From assembly GCA_934488695.1 (NCBI GenBank), contig CAKSSH010000014.1, positions 1 through 33,083 on the forward strand: a stretch of DNA of 33,083 bases, written 5' to 3'. The stretch is from an uncultured Oscillospiraceae bacterium. GTDB taxonomy: Bacteria; Bacillota; Clostridia; Oscillospirales; Ruminococcaceae. Below the pieces are notes generated by a model, which worked only from the letters and a program-made list of their open reading frames with translations, made no database searches and was not told the DNA's origin. Below, in pieces: positions 1 through 7,357 of the stretch. Each line of letters starts with the position of its first letter. Position 1 is the first letter of the stretch. Position numbers and translations under genes: made by a program.

Positions 1-214
1 TGAAAAGGAGAAAATGATTATATGAAAGAGAATACTTTATCTTATACAACACGAATAGGCAAAACAACTTTTATTGTCAATGTGAAGCAATCGGAAAGTG
101 CGAAGAAGCCTTTGAATACGGTGTTTCAAGAGATATGCAGACACGAGATGTTGGGAGATTTTTCAGCGGATAAATATTTGAATTTAGAAAACTTACAAAA
201 ATCATCTTGACAAA
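1..214. mobile_element. Edge of an integrated mobile element (extends left of window)
   Basis: The first ~210 bases are clearly AT-richer than everything to the right and carry a small gene resembling transposon-encoded TnpW. Immediately after that gene's stop the sequence becomes the 3' part of an aldo/keto reductase on the other strand, whose family-typical C-terminal sequence is interrupted here. I infer that an integrative element ends near 208-216 and that the reductase was its target. TnpW genes are known from Tn4451-type elements moved by large serine recombinases. No recombinase is visible because the element continues off the window. The exact end and core site cannot be fixed without the other junction. 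Confidence 0.55.
22..210 (+). CDS. TnpW-like transposon-encoded small protein
   Basis: A 62-residue protein with a strong ribosome binding site (AAAAGGAG at 3-10) well placed before the ATG. The N-terminal half contains TTRIGKTTFIVNV, which resembles the RIG-TT-Y-V-V core of transposon-encoded TnpW proteins, followed by a short helical segment. Function in that family is unknown; it is found on integrative elements of clostridia beside large serine recombinases. The gene lies antisense to the last part of the neighbouring reductase reading frame, which makes sense only if that part of the reductase frame is element DNA. The family call rests on the short motif and on context, so it is moderate. 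Confidence 0.6.
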   Translation: MKENTLSYTTRIGKTTFIVNVKQSESAKKPLNTVFQEICRHEMLGDFSADKYLNLENLQKSS

Positions 215-1021
215 CTCGTTTCCGACGGGACAGGGCATACAGTATCCACAGCCGCGGCAAAATGCACCGGACAGCTCTTGACGGTCCTTTTCAATTACAG
301 CGGAAATTTCCGGAGTCATGACCGGAGGGCACTTAAAAAAAGACAAAAATTCTTCAAGCTCCTCGGAGCGTTGAATTCCCCAAATAGGAAGAACGTTCGG
401 ATATTGAAACAGAAACGCCGCGGCGGCAGTCGCGTTGCTGATAAGGCCGCCGGAGAGCGCTTTCATGGCAATAAAGCCGACCTCCTTTTCCCGGCATTTT
501 CGGACCAGGGCAAGATCGGCATCGCTGCAAAGATAACAAAACGGAAATTGCAGGGTTTCGTACAGACCGGAATCGACGGCCTCATTTGCAACGGAAAGCC
601 GATGATTGGTAATACCGATATGCCGGATAAAGCCTTTCGATTTAGCTTCCAACATGGCTTCGTAGAGGCCGCTGCCGTCACCGGGCTTTGGACAGAAGGA
701 CGGATTGTGAAATTGATACAAATCCAGATAATCGGTTTTCAGTTCCGAGAGAGAGGTGCGCAGGTCGCGCCAAAAATCTTCCGGGGTTTCGGCCATGGTT
801 TTGCTGGCAATATAAATTTGCGGGCGCAGATTTTCAAAGGCAAGCCCAAGCTTATGCTCGCTGTCTGTGTAAAAGCGGGCTGTATCAAAAAAACGGATGC
901 CGCCCTCAAAAGCACGGCGAAGCAAAGAAACGGCTTTTTTGTCATCAACACGTTGAATCGGCAATGCACCAAACCCGTTTTGTGGGACGGTAATACCTGT
1001 TTTCCCAAGCGAAACTCGCAT
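77..1021 (-). CDS. Aldo/keto reductase with 4Fe-4S domain, C-terminus replaced by element sequence
   Basis: NAD(P)H-dependent oxidoreductase of the aldo/keto reductase superfamily, substrate unknown. The start ATG at 1021 has GGGAGGG seven bases upstream. The barrel shows the usual catalytic set: Asp and Tyr in FFDTARFYTDSE, Lys in IASKTM, His in LYQFHNP. A ferredoxin-like motif CRGCGYCMPCPVG follows, as in clostridial family members that carry C-terminal iron-sulfur domains. Family members normally continue after this motif with a further ~40-60 residues and a second Cys cluster. Here the last ~45 residues (positions 77 to about 214) are unlike the family, are AT-rich and lie antisense to a TnpW-like gene. 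I read this as a target gene cut by an integrated element. The barrel is intact, so residual activity is possible; stability is uncertain. Confidence 0.8.
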   Translation of the reverse strand: MRVSLGKTGITVPQNGFGALPIQRVDDKKAVSLLRRAFEGGIRFFDTARFYTDSEHKLGLAFENLRPQIYIASKTMAETPEDFWRDLRTSLSELKTDYLDLYQFHNPSFCPKPGDGSGLYEAMLEAKSKGFIRHIGITNHRLSVANEAVDSGLYETLQFPFCYLCSDADLALVRKCREKEVGFIAMKALSGGLISNATAAAAFLFQYPNVLPIWGIQRSEELEEFLSFFKCPPVMTPEISAVIEKDRQELSGAFCRGCGYCMPCPVGNEFVKMIFVSFLNSNIYPLKNLPTSRVCISLETPYSKASSHFPIASH

Positions 1022-1072
1022 ATCATTCCCTCCCTGGCGGCAGCTTTAAAAAAGAGTGTTCATCTTAATTTT

Positions 1073-1100
1073 ATTATAGCAAAATTTTTGTGTTTTGCAA
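1073..1100 (-). promoter_or_regulatory. Promoter of the aldo/keto reductase
   Basis: On the minus strand, -35 TTGCAA (1095-1100) and -10 TATAAT (1073-1078) are separated by 16 bp, about 50 bp upstream of the reductase start. The perfect -10 makes this a good sigma-A type promoter and suggests the truncated reductase is still transcribed as its own unit. Confidence 0.7.
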
Positions 1101-1115
1101 GCGGCAGGGCGCCGT

Positions 1116-1673
1116 TTACGGAGCGACTCTGTCGGCATGATAACGCTGAACGCGATATACGGCATTGCAAACGGCAATAAGCAGCAACAATTCGATCGGA
1201 CAGAGAATTGCTGCCTTGACAAGGCGTTCGGCATACAAAACGGGATATGGCGTGGTATATAACAGGTGCAGCCATATGGGTGACAGCCCGAAGCTGATTA
1301 CCGCTGTTTGGGTCAGCTCTGCGGCGGCAAGGCGAAAAAACGTCGGCTTTTTTTGAAACAAAAACAGCCCGAAAATCAAACCGGTGATTAGTGCATTGAG
1401 TGTAAATCCGGGAAAAAAAGGTCCGGTCGGACGGACAAAATAGCTGATAAGGTCACCGGCTGCGGCAATCAGCGCGGCGGCAATCGGACCGAGCAGCTGG
1501 GCGCCGACGGCGGCGGTCAGAAAAAACAAACTGACATTGATGGTGGAACTGACCGGAATCACCAAAAGCCGAAGTGCACAGTTCATGGCAATCAGCATGG
1601 CTGAAAGCGTAAGACCCTGTGGGGTTTTCAGCGGAGCTATCACACGGCGAAAAAATGTAAACAAAGAAAACAA
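1116..1673 (-). CDS. folT: ECF transporter S component, folate-type (FolT)
   Basis: Membrane substrate-binding subunit of an energy-coupling factor importer, probably for folates. It is 185 residues with about five to six hydrophobic segments. The pattern SAMLIAMNCALRLLVIPV, then GPIAAALIAAAGDLI, then PTGPFFPGFTLNALITGL is the layout of folate-type S components (the PTG-FFPGFTL block is typical). The start is TTG at 1673, chosen because AGGAGG (1681-1685) lies seven bases upstream and no ATG is suitably placed. The shared EcfA/EcfA'/EcfT module is not in this window, as expected for group II systems. A tetrahydrofolate riboswitch immediately upstream and folD just before it support folate as ligand. 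Confidence 0.85.
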   Translation of the reverse strand: MFSLFTFFRRVIAPLKTPQGLTLSAMLIAMNCALRLLVIPVSSTINVSLFFLTAAVGAQLLGPIAAALIAAAGDLISYFVRPTGPFFPGFTLNALITGLIFGLFLFQKKPTFFRLAAAELTQTAVISFGLSPIWLHLLYTTPYPVLYAERLVKAAILCPIELLLLIAVCNAVYRVQRYHADRVAP

Positions 1674-1726
1674 AACGACCCCTCCTTTTTTAGTTGCGAA
1701 AGTGCGCTACATAAGGAATGGTCGTT
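1674..1726 (-). promoter_or_regulatory. Hairpin sequestering the folT Shine-Dalgarno sequence
   Basis: On the minus strand AACGACCATTCCTT (1713-1726) can pair with AAGGAGGGGTCGTT (1674-1687): 14 positions, of which 12 are Watson-Crick, one is G-U and one is a mismatch. The right arm contains the whole AGGAGG ribosome binding site and stops one base before the TTG start. This is the expected form of a translational off-switch for the riboswitch directly upstream. There is no U-run, so termination is not the mechanism suggested by the sequence. Which riboswitch segment frees the arm when ligand is absent is not resolved by eye. Confidence 0.65.
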
Positions 1727-1740
1727 TCATTAGTTATGCA

Positions 1741-1851
1741 GCAGCGGGATGCGAGACCAAAACCGCAGGCACAAGCCTTTTCGTCCGTCCGACAACTCCC
1801 CGTTCGGGCGGCACTGCGGAAAATTCCACGCTTTGATCTCTACTCTGATAC
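1741..1851 (-). promoter_or_regulatory. Tetrahydrofolate (THF) riboswitch
   Basis: Between folD and folT on the minus strand there is AGAGTAGA, then GATCAAAGCG, a variable hairpin region, then TGCGGTTTTGGTC and finally TCGCATCCCGCT. This matches the conserved parts of the THF aptamer class as I know it from Eubacterium siraeum: the AGAGUAGA joining segment, a P2 helix (here GATCAAA with TTTGGTC), the GCGGU block and the GCAUCC-CGCU closing segment. Tetrahydrofolate binding by this class is established and folT is its most common target. It lies 68 bases before the folT ribosome binding site region and 8 bases after the folD stop, so it would act on folT separately from folD. Confidence 0.85.
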
Positions 1852-1858
1852 AGACAGG

Positions 1859-2701
1859 TTACAGCTTTTGTTCTGCGGATAGAACGGTGTTTTTCATGAG
1901 CATGGCAATGGTCATGGGGCCGACACCGCCCGGCACCGGGGTAATCATTCCGGCATGCTCGGCAACTGCCTCAAAATCCACATCGCCGCAAAGCTTGCCG
2001 TCAGGCTGGCGGTTAATGCCGACGTCAATGACGACCGCGCCCGGCTTTACCATATCGGCCGTGACAAATTTCGGCCGACCGACGGCTGCTACCAGAACGT
2101 CGGCGCGTCGGGAAATCTCGGCAAGATCGCGGGTTTTGGAGTGACAAATGGTCACAGTGGCGTTGCGGTGTAAAAGCAGCATGGCCATCGGTTTACCGAC
2201 GATATTGCTGCGGCCGATGACAACACAGTTTTTGCCGCACAAATCCACGCCGCATTGATCCAGCATTTCTATAATGCCGGCCGGCGTACAGGGCGCAAAG
2301 GTGTAATCCCCCAGCAAAATTTTTCCGACGTTGTAAGGATGAAAAGCATCCACGTCTTTTTGCGGCAAAATGGCACGCAGAACCTCATTTGAATCCAGAT
2401 GACGCGGCAGCGGCAGCTGAACTAAAATACCGTCTATCCGCGTGTCCCGATTCAACGTGTCAATCAATTGCAGCAACTCTTGCTGAGTGGTTTGCTGCGG
2501 CAGCAGATATTCGTAGGAATCGATCCCAAGCGCCTCACAGGCACGCTTTTTGTTGTTTACGTAAACGCGGGAGGCCGGATCGTCTCCGACCAAAACAACC
2601 GCCAGACCTACTGTGATGTTCTTTTCGTGAAGTGCCTGAACACGCAGGGCAACTTGTCGACGAACTTCTTGTGCTATAGCTTTTCCGTCAATAATTTGCA
2701 T
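1859..2701 (-). CDS. folD: Bifunctional methylenetetrahydrofolate dehydrogenase / methenyl-THF cyclohydrolase
   Basis: Interconverts 5,10-methylene-THF, 5,10-methenyl-THF and 10-formyl-THF with NADP, supplying one-carbon units for purines and for formylation of initiator tRNA. At 280 residues it has the normal length. Seen in order: the Tyr-x-x-x-Lys catalytic pair in YVNNKKRACEALGI (Tyr47, Lys51), QLPLPRHL, PQKDVDAFHP, PCTPAGIIEML, the Rossmann segment VVIGRSNIVGKPMAMLL and the C-terminal TPVPGGVGPMTIAML. The ATG at 2701 follows the lgt stop by three bases, and its AGGAGG lies inside the end of lgt, so the two are translationally linked. Downstream comes the THF riboswitch and folT, a folate-linked arrangement. 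Confidence 0.97.
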   Translation of the reverse strand: MQIIDGKAIAQEVRRQVALRVQALHEKNITVGLAVVLVGDDPASRVYVNNKKRACEALGIDSYEYLLPQQTTQQELLQLIDTLNRDTRIDGILVQLPLPRHLDSNEVLRAILPQKDVDAFHPYNVGKILLGDYTFAPCTPAGIIEMLDQCGVDLCGKNCVVIGRSNIVGKPMAMLLLHRNATVTICHSKTRDLAEISRRADVLVAAVGRPKFVTADMVKPGAVVIDVGINRQPDGKLCGDVDFEAVAEHAGMITPVPGGVGPMTIAMLMKNTVLSAEQKL

Positions 2702-2704
2702 GAT

Positions 2705-4348
2705 TTAGTCCTCCTGCTTGGGGGATTTGGAATTCGTGTCAGCCTCGGCACTGTCCTCGGCGGCTTCTGCACTGTCTGCGGCAGCTTCTGCACTATCCGC
2801 TGCGGCCTCTGCGCTGTCCGCGGCAGCTTCTGCACTGTCCGCGGCGGCCTCGGCACTGTCCGCAGTGACCTCTGCACTGTCCGCGGTGACTTCTGCACTG
2901 TCCGCGGCGGCTTCTGGTTCATCTTGAGATTCCGAATAGTCTTGAGAAAGGTCGGAAAGCTCATCCTGCTCAGGGCAGGCCGGGGTGCGTTTTTGACGCT
3001 CTGCACTCAGCCGCTGCGCACAATCTTGCAAAAACTCCTCAGCCGAGTCGATTTGTTCCAGCCTGCTTTCAAGGCTGTCGTCCTCCGATGTTTCCGGCGC
3101 ATCATCTGGGGTGCTATGAGCCTCCGGTGTTTCCGGTGCATCGGCCGCAGCATTGTCGTTTTCCGGCACACCTGAAATTTCTGCCGTATCCGAGATGCCA
3201 TCGTCGTGTTGTTCTGCGGCGTCGGCAGGGGCCGCCAATTGCTCCAACATGCTGTCAGCCAGGGAAAGGTGGGTCAAGGCAAGGTCGGTCAGCTTATCGG
3301 CAAGCGCAAGGGCTTCGGATGCAGCAGATTCTTTAATATCTGTTTCTGCAGACATAGCTCCCAGCTTTTCCCGGGCGCTATTCAGCGCTGTTTGCGCATC
3401 GTTTAAATGCGTTTCGACCAAATCCAACGCTTTTTCGTCATCCTTCAAAAATTGAGCGCGGGATTCTTCGGTCAACACGTACAGCTTTAAGTAATCGGGG
3501 TCGTTGCTGCGCGCTTTTTTGATTCGGAAAAAGAGGATTAACGCAAGCGCCGTCGCAGCGGCCACAATGCTCAATGCTTGAGAAACCCGCACCGTTCCGA
3601 GCATTAAACTATCGGTGCGAAGCCCCTCGATCACGGCACGTCCGGCGCCGTACCAAGCAGTGTAAAACAGAAAAATTTCTCCGTCAAATTTGCGATGCTT
3701 TTTATACAGAAGGATCAGCAGAAAGCCGATCACGCACCAGATCGATTCATGCAAAAAGCAGGGATGAACCGGCGCAGTAGGGTCCACGTCAATGCCTTGC
3801 TTAAACAAATCCCACTCAACGGTTTCCAGATATGCCTGGGTTTTAACACTGTACATACCGAAGGGCAGGGAGGTGTTGACGCCGAAAGCCTCTTGGTTGA
3901 CAAAATTTCCCCAGCGGCCGATTGCCTGACCGATAAGTAGCCCCCCGGCACAAACGTCCATAACCGGCAGGAAACGGGTCTTGTGAATTCGCGCAGTGAT
4001 AAATCCTGCCGCAATGCCAAAGAGAATCGCACCGTAAATGGCAAGACCGCCGTCTCGAAGATTGATCATGTCGACAAAACGAGTGTAGTTTTTAAAATTA
4101 AAGGCCACATAATACACCCGGGCGCCGATAATACCAAATACGATTGCCGAGATGATGATATCGGTCAGTCGGTCGGGGTCCACGCCGAATTTTTTGGCGC
4201 TTTTCAGGGCATAAATCACGGCAAGAACAGCGCCGATTGAAATTAAAACAGCGTACCAGTAAATTGAAAAATCGCCGATAACAAAGGCCTCTCGGGTCAG
4301 CTTCATCGATAGCCCGAGCTTAGGAAATTGCACAACATACTGCTCCAT
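2705..4348 (-). CDS. lgt: Prolipoprotein diacylglyceryl transferase with long acidic C-terminal tail
   Basis: Integral membrane enzyme that moves diacylglycerol from phosphatidylglycerol to the lipobox cysteine of lipoprotein precursors, the first step of lipoprotein maturation. Residues 1-~285 are a normal Lgt: several membrane segments, GGLAIYGAILFG near 100, the signature GRWGNFVNQEAFG at 144-156, and GAGRAVIEGLRTD near 234-246 with two conserved arginines. Family members usually end around here. This one continues for ~260 residues: a helical, possibly coiled segment (about 290-370), then a Glu/Asp/Ala/Ser/Pro-rich stretch, ending in eight seven-residue repeats of the type EAAADSA. The tail follows the last membrane helix and is predicted soluble. 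Its role is unknown. The start has AAAGGATG upstream. Confidence 0.95.
   Translation of the reverse strand: MEQYVVQFPKLGLSMKLTREAFVIGDFSIYWYAVLISIGAVLAVIYALKSAKKFGVDPDRLTDIIISAIVFGIIGARVYYVAFNFKNYTRFVDMINLRDGGLAIYGAILFGIAAGFITARIHKTRFLPVMDVCAGGLLIGQAIGRWGNFVNQEAFGVNTSLPFGMYSVKTQAYLETVEWDLFKQGIDVDPTAPVHPCFLHESIWCVIGFLLILLYKKHRKFDGEIFLFYTAWYGAGRAVIEGLRTDSLMLGTVRVSQALSIVAAATALALILFFRIKKARSNDPDYLKLYVLTEESRAQFLKDDEKALDLVETHLNDAQTALNSAREKLGAMSAETDIKESAASEALALADKLTDLALTHLSLADSMLEQLAAPADAAEQHDDGISDTAEISGVPENDNAAADAPETPEAHSTPDDAPETSEDDSLESRLEQIDSAEEFLQDCAQRLSAERQKRTPACPEQDELSDLSQDYSESQDEPEAAADSAEVTADSAEVTADSAEAAADSAEAAADSAEAAADSAEAAADSAEAAEDSAEADTNSKSPKQED
2747..2914 (-). repeat. Eight in-frame 21-bp tandem repeats in the lgt tail
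   Basis: Each unit encodes seven residues: EAAADSA five times (unit 1 and units 4-7), EVTADSA twice (units 2-3) and EAAEDSA once (unit 8). Units differ by scattered synonymous and a few non-synonymous changes. The array keeps frame, is strongly acidic, and could vary in copy number by slippage without breaking the gene. Confidence 0.9.
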
Positions 4349-4384
4349 TTGTTTTGTTCATCCTTTCTGTCGTTATTTATCGGT

Positions 4385-5665
4385 TTAAAGCGGGTTGACG
4401 ACCGAAATGGCACTGGTGTCGCCGCAAAGTGTCCGATTCAGGCGCCGTGTCAGATCCTCGCAGGTGACGGAGGAAAGGGTGCGCAGCGCTTCAAAGGCGT
4501 CCGCCTGCATGAAATGGGCAGAGAGCATGGAGGTCGCCGTTGATTCTACCGAGTTGAAGGCGGCGACTGCTTTTCCGTAAAAATGCCGCCGGACTTCTTC
4601 AAATCGCTCCTTGCTCAAACCGGCGGCACGGACACGCTGAAGCTCGGAAAGAACCCGATCATAAACTTTTTGCACATCGGGCGCTTCGCCGCCTAAAATG
4701 TTAATAAAGTAGCCTTCGCCGGCCATCACTTCAAAGCCGAAGGTGGCGTTAATAATTCCTTCCCGGTAAAGCGTTTGGTAAAAGTCGCTGCTTTCACCGA
4801 AAAGCAGCTCCAACAGCATTTCGCTTTCCAGTTGACTTTTAAGCAGACAGTCATTTTCCGGCGCTTCTTTAAAGCCGATCTCAAAAAGCGGCGCAGCAAC
4901 CTCTAAGTTTTTCTCGACTTTTTTCAGGTAAACATCCTGCGGCTCCTCGTATCGGGCGCGTTCGATCGTAATTTCGGGGGAGGGAGTCAACAAACGGTCG
5001 CACAACGAGACGACCTCCTCCGGGTGAATATTCCCCGCGACAGACAGAGCCATGTTACCGAGATTATAAAAGGTATGGTAGGTGCGGTAAAGCACCTGCG
5101 GCGTGATTTCGGCAATCGATTGAACCGTCCCGGCAATGTCGATACGAATGGGGTGCTCCCAGTACAGCGCTTTAAGCAGGTTCAGATAGACACACCAGGA
5201 GGGATCATCCTCGTACATTTGAATTTCTTGGCCGATAATGCCTTGTTCTTTTTGTACTGTTTCGTCGGTAAAATAAGGGTGGGTGACAAAATTTAAAAGA
5301 ATTTCAAGCGACGCCTCAATCTGATTTGTGGCCGAAAACAGATAACAGGTTCTGTCAAAGGAGGTGTACGCGTTAGCGTTGGCTCCGGTACGGGCATAGC
5401 TTGTAAAAGCGTCCTCTTGCTCTCCTTCAAACAGTTTGTGCTCCAAAAAATGCGCGGTGCCGTCCGGAATGGTCAAAAAATCCTTTTCACCGGACAACCG
5501 AAAACGGCGGTCAACAGAACCGAAACGAGTGCCAAACAGAGCGTAAACGCCGTTATAGCCGTCCATAGGATGCACAAGAATAGTCAGTCCGCTTTTGTGC
5601 AGGATTCGGTAATAACACGTTGACAGCGCCTCATCCGAAAGCTTCTCAATGCGCGTTTCTCTCAT
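4385..5665 (-). CDS. ymfH: M16-family zinc peptidase, YmfH type
   Basis: Member of the M16 (insulinase/pitrilysin-like) family, 426 residues, matching the YmfH protein that public annotation links to EF-P 5-aminopentanol modification in Bacillus. The inverted zinc motif HFLEH is at residues 72-76, and the third zinc ligand is probably the Glu in GQEIQMYEDDP about 75 residues later, as usual in the family. Two homologous halves are expected; the C-terminal half lacks a second zinc motif. Its ATG overlaps the stop of the upstream partner by four bases (ATGA), indicating a translationally coupled catalytic / non-catalytic pair. Substrate in this organism is not known. Confidence 0.9.
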   Translation of the reverse strand: MRETRIEKLSDEALSTCYYRILHKSGLTILVHPMDGYNGVYALFGTRFGSVDRRFRLSGEKDFLTIPDGTAHFLEHKLFEGEQEDAFTSYARTGANANAYTSFDRTCYLFSATNQIEASLEILLNFVTHPYFTDETVQKEQGIIGQEIQMYEDDPSWCVYLNLLKALYWEHPIRIDIAGTVQSIAEITPQVLYRTYHTFYNLGNMALSVAGNIHPEEVVSLCDRLLTPSPEITIERARYEEPQDVYLKKVEKNLEVAAPLFEIGFKEAPENDCLLKSQLESEMLLELLFGESSDFYQTLYREGIINATFGFEVMAGEGYFINILGGEAPDVQKVYDRVLSELQRVRAAGLSKERFEEVRRHFYGKAVAAFNSVESTATSMLSAHFMQADAFEALRTLSSVTCEDLTRRLNRTLCGDTSAISVVNPL

Positions 5666-6945
5666 TTTTGCGCCTCCTTCGGCTGCATAAAGTAAACGGT
5701 GCTCAGCTGCACTCGGCGAGCGGCTTCTATCACCGTATCCGGCGACAGGGCGCGGATCTCTGCAAGCTCACCGGCCGGGGTGCTTTGTTTTCCGGCAACC
5801 AGTCTGGAAAGGTAAAAACGCTCGGTGGCGCCAAGTGCATCCGAAACGCCGGTCAACAGATTATCAAACAAGCGGGCGGTGTTATCAAATTCCTCCCGAG
5901 AAAGTGCTCCGTCTTGCAGGGCCTTCAACTGAGACAGGATTTCCTGTTCGGCGCGCTGCCGATTTTGTGCTTCAATCCCGCTGTTGATCAGGATAATGCC
6001 CTTGTAATGGTCATAGGAGGCGGAGCAGTAATAACATAGGCTCAGCTTTTCACGGACATTCAGAAAAAGCTTGGAAAACGGTGTCCCGCCTAAAACGGCA
6101 GTCATAAAATTCACGGCGGCCTCGCCGGCATCTCCCATGGCGGTGCCGCAGGTAAAGCCCAGAGACAGCTTCGCTTGGGTGATGGCATATTGTTCGGTGC
6201 AGGTCCGAATATTTTTGTCGGGCGCTTTGAGAACAGTTTTGATTTGTTCCGGGCGCTGCCTGTCACAGCCTGCAAAAGCAGCTGAGACGATTTCGCGGGC
6301 AATCGAGGCGTTTCCGCAGCCGGTAAACATCAATTCAATATGCGCTCGGCGCAGAAGGGTGTTATAAGCTTCAAAAACATCGTGCCGATTCAGCTGCTGC
6401 GCGTGTTCTATGGAGCCAAGCACATTGACGGCATAAGGCTGTCCTGCGCACATAACCTGCTGGCAGCGGGTGGCGGCCAGTGTTACTTTGTTGTTCAGCT
6501 CTGCACGGATATTATCCAGCAGTCCTTTTTTTTCGGTTTCAAAGGCTTCGGCCGGAAAACAGCCGTCCTCCAGCACGGGATCCAGCAGCATGCTGCACAA
6601 GATTCGACTGATTTCGGCAGTCAAAGGCTCGCCGGAAAGGGTAAAACGGTCATCGATAGCACTGATCGAGAGGGAAATTTGCTGATTGTCACCAAGCTTT
6701 TTGACGTCCCAGTCCACACTGGCACCGTATAATGCGGCAAGTCTGCGACTGAAATCCGCAGGGTCCGGATAGTCCCGGCAGCCACGGTGCAAAATAGCCG
6801 GAAGAATGGCAAAGCCGGCAGCCGTTTCCTCCGAAAGCGGCATGAACAGATTGACCGAAAGACGGTTGCTTTTAAATTTCGGGTCAACAATTGCCGTAAA
6901 ATAAATGCCCTCGGCAAGAGCGGCACGCTCAAAGGTTGGCTCCAT
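5662..6945 (-). CDS. ymfF: M16-family inactive partner, YmfF type
   Basis: Second M16-like protein, 427 residues from the chosen ATG at 6945 (start MEPTFERAAL), picked because GAAAGGA lies a suitable distance upstream; a start further upstream at 7008 would lie inside the promoter. The region that corresponds to the zinc motif of its partner reads ILHRGCRDYPD, so no HXXEH is present and it is expected to be the non-catalytic subunit, as in other M16B pairs. It is the first gene of the run ymfF - ymfH - lgt - folD - folT. Confidence 0.87.
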   Translation of the reverse strand: MEPTFERAALAEGIYFTAIVDPKFKSNRLSVNLFMPLSEETAAGFAILPAILHRGCRDYPDPADFSRRLAALYGASVDWDVKKLGDNQQISLSISAIDDRFTLSGEPLTAEISRILCSMLLDPVLEDGCFPAEAFETEKKGLLDNIRAELNNKVTLAATRCQQVMCAGQPYAVNVLGSIEHAQQLNRHDVFEAYNTLLRRAHIELMFTGCGNASIAREIVSAAFAGCDRQRPEQIKTVLKAPDKNIRTCTEQYAITQAKLSLGFTCGTAMGDAGEAAVNFMTAVLGGTPFSKLFLNVREKLSLCYYCSASYDHYKGIILINSGIEAQNRQRAEQEILSQLKALQDGALSREEFDNTARLFDNLLTGVSDALGATERFYLSRLVAGKQSTPAGELAEIRALSPDTVIEAARRVQLSTVYFMQPKEAQK

Positions 6946-6979
6946 TTTATCCGGTCCTTTCAAAAAACATAATATTAAT

Positions 6980-7008
6980 ATTATAGCAATATTCACTTGA
7001 AATAACAA
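6980..7008 (-). promoter_or_regulatory. Promoter of the ymfF - ymfH - lgt - folD run
   Basis: Minus-strand -35 TTGTTA (7003-7008) and a perfect -10 TATAAT (6980-6985) separated by 17 bp, in an AT-rich stretch about 35 bp before the chosen ymfF start. No other convincing promoter was seen between here and folT, so all five genes may be read from it. Confidence 0.65.
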
Positions 7009-7032
7009 TAGTTTTTACGGTTAATTTACAAA

Positions 7033-7064
7033 AAAAGCCCCGGACAACCTTGTCCGGGGCTTTT
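7033..7064 (-). terminator. Intrinsic terminator after rpmA
   Basis: GCCCCGGACA (7037-7046) pairs perfectly with TGTCCGGGGC (7051-7060) around a four-base loop, extended by A4/T4. On the minus strand the stem is followed by a T-rich tract. It lies just after the rpmA stop and separates the ribosomal protein operon from ymfF. Confidence 0.9.
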
Positions 7065-7069
7065 AAAAA

Positions 7070-7354
7070 TTACTGCTCAACCGCGTAAACGCAAACCTTT
7101 TTGCGATCACGGCCGACTCTCTCAAACTTCACCTTGCCGTCAATCTTGGCAAACAAGGTATCGTCGGAGCCGATTCCGACATTCTCGCCGGGATGAATAT
7201 GCGTGCCTCTCTGGCGAACGAGAATGTTGCCGGCCAGCACGAACTGACCGTCCGCTCTCTTGACGCCGAGACGCTTGGACTCGGAATCACGACCGTTCTT
7301 TGTCGAACCGACGCCCTTTTTATGTGCGAAAAATTGAAGATTTAAGCGAATCAT
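7070..7354 (-). CDS. rpmA: Large ribosomal subunit protein L27 (bL27)
   Basis: Ribosomal protein L27, 94 residues, located near the peptidyl transferase centre. The N-terminus MIRLNLQFFAHKKG carries the Firmicutes-type leader that must be removed; in Staphylococcus aureus, Prp cleaves between A and HKKG. The mature start HKKGVGSTKNGRDS and the later GAR-like GNILVRQRGTHIHPG are conserved L27 features. The gene is three bases downstream of prp, whose product would do the cleavage. It ends at a strong terminator. Confidence 0.97.
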   Translation of the reverse strand: MIRLNLQFFAHKKGVGSTKNGRDSESKRLGVKRADGQFVLAGNILVRQRGTHIHPGENVGIGSDDTLFAKIDGKVKFERVGRDRKKVCVYAVEQ

Positions 7355-7357
7355 TTG

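Noticed and set aside
278..1180. 300-residue open frame on the plus strand
   Set aside because: Antisense to the aldo/keto reductase and its promoter; no family features, and no proper ribosome binding site.
2747..2914. CRISPR-like short repeats
   Set aside because: The units are directly abutting without spacers, keep reading frame and vary by codon changes, so they are coding tandem repeats.
2718..2927. Ala/Ser repeat protein on the plus strand
   Set aside because: It is the reverse reading of the lgt 21-bp repeats; the minus-strand frame is the continuation of a real gene.
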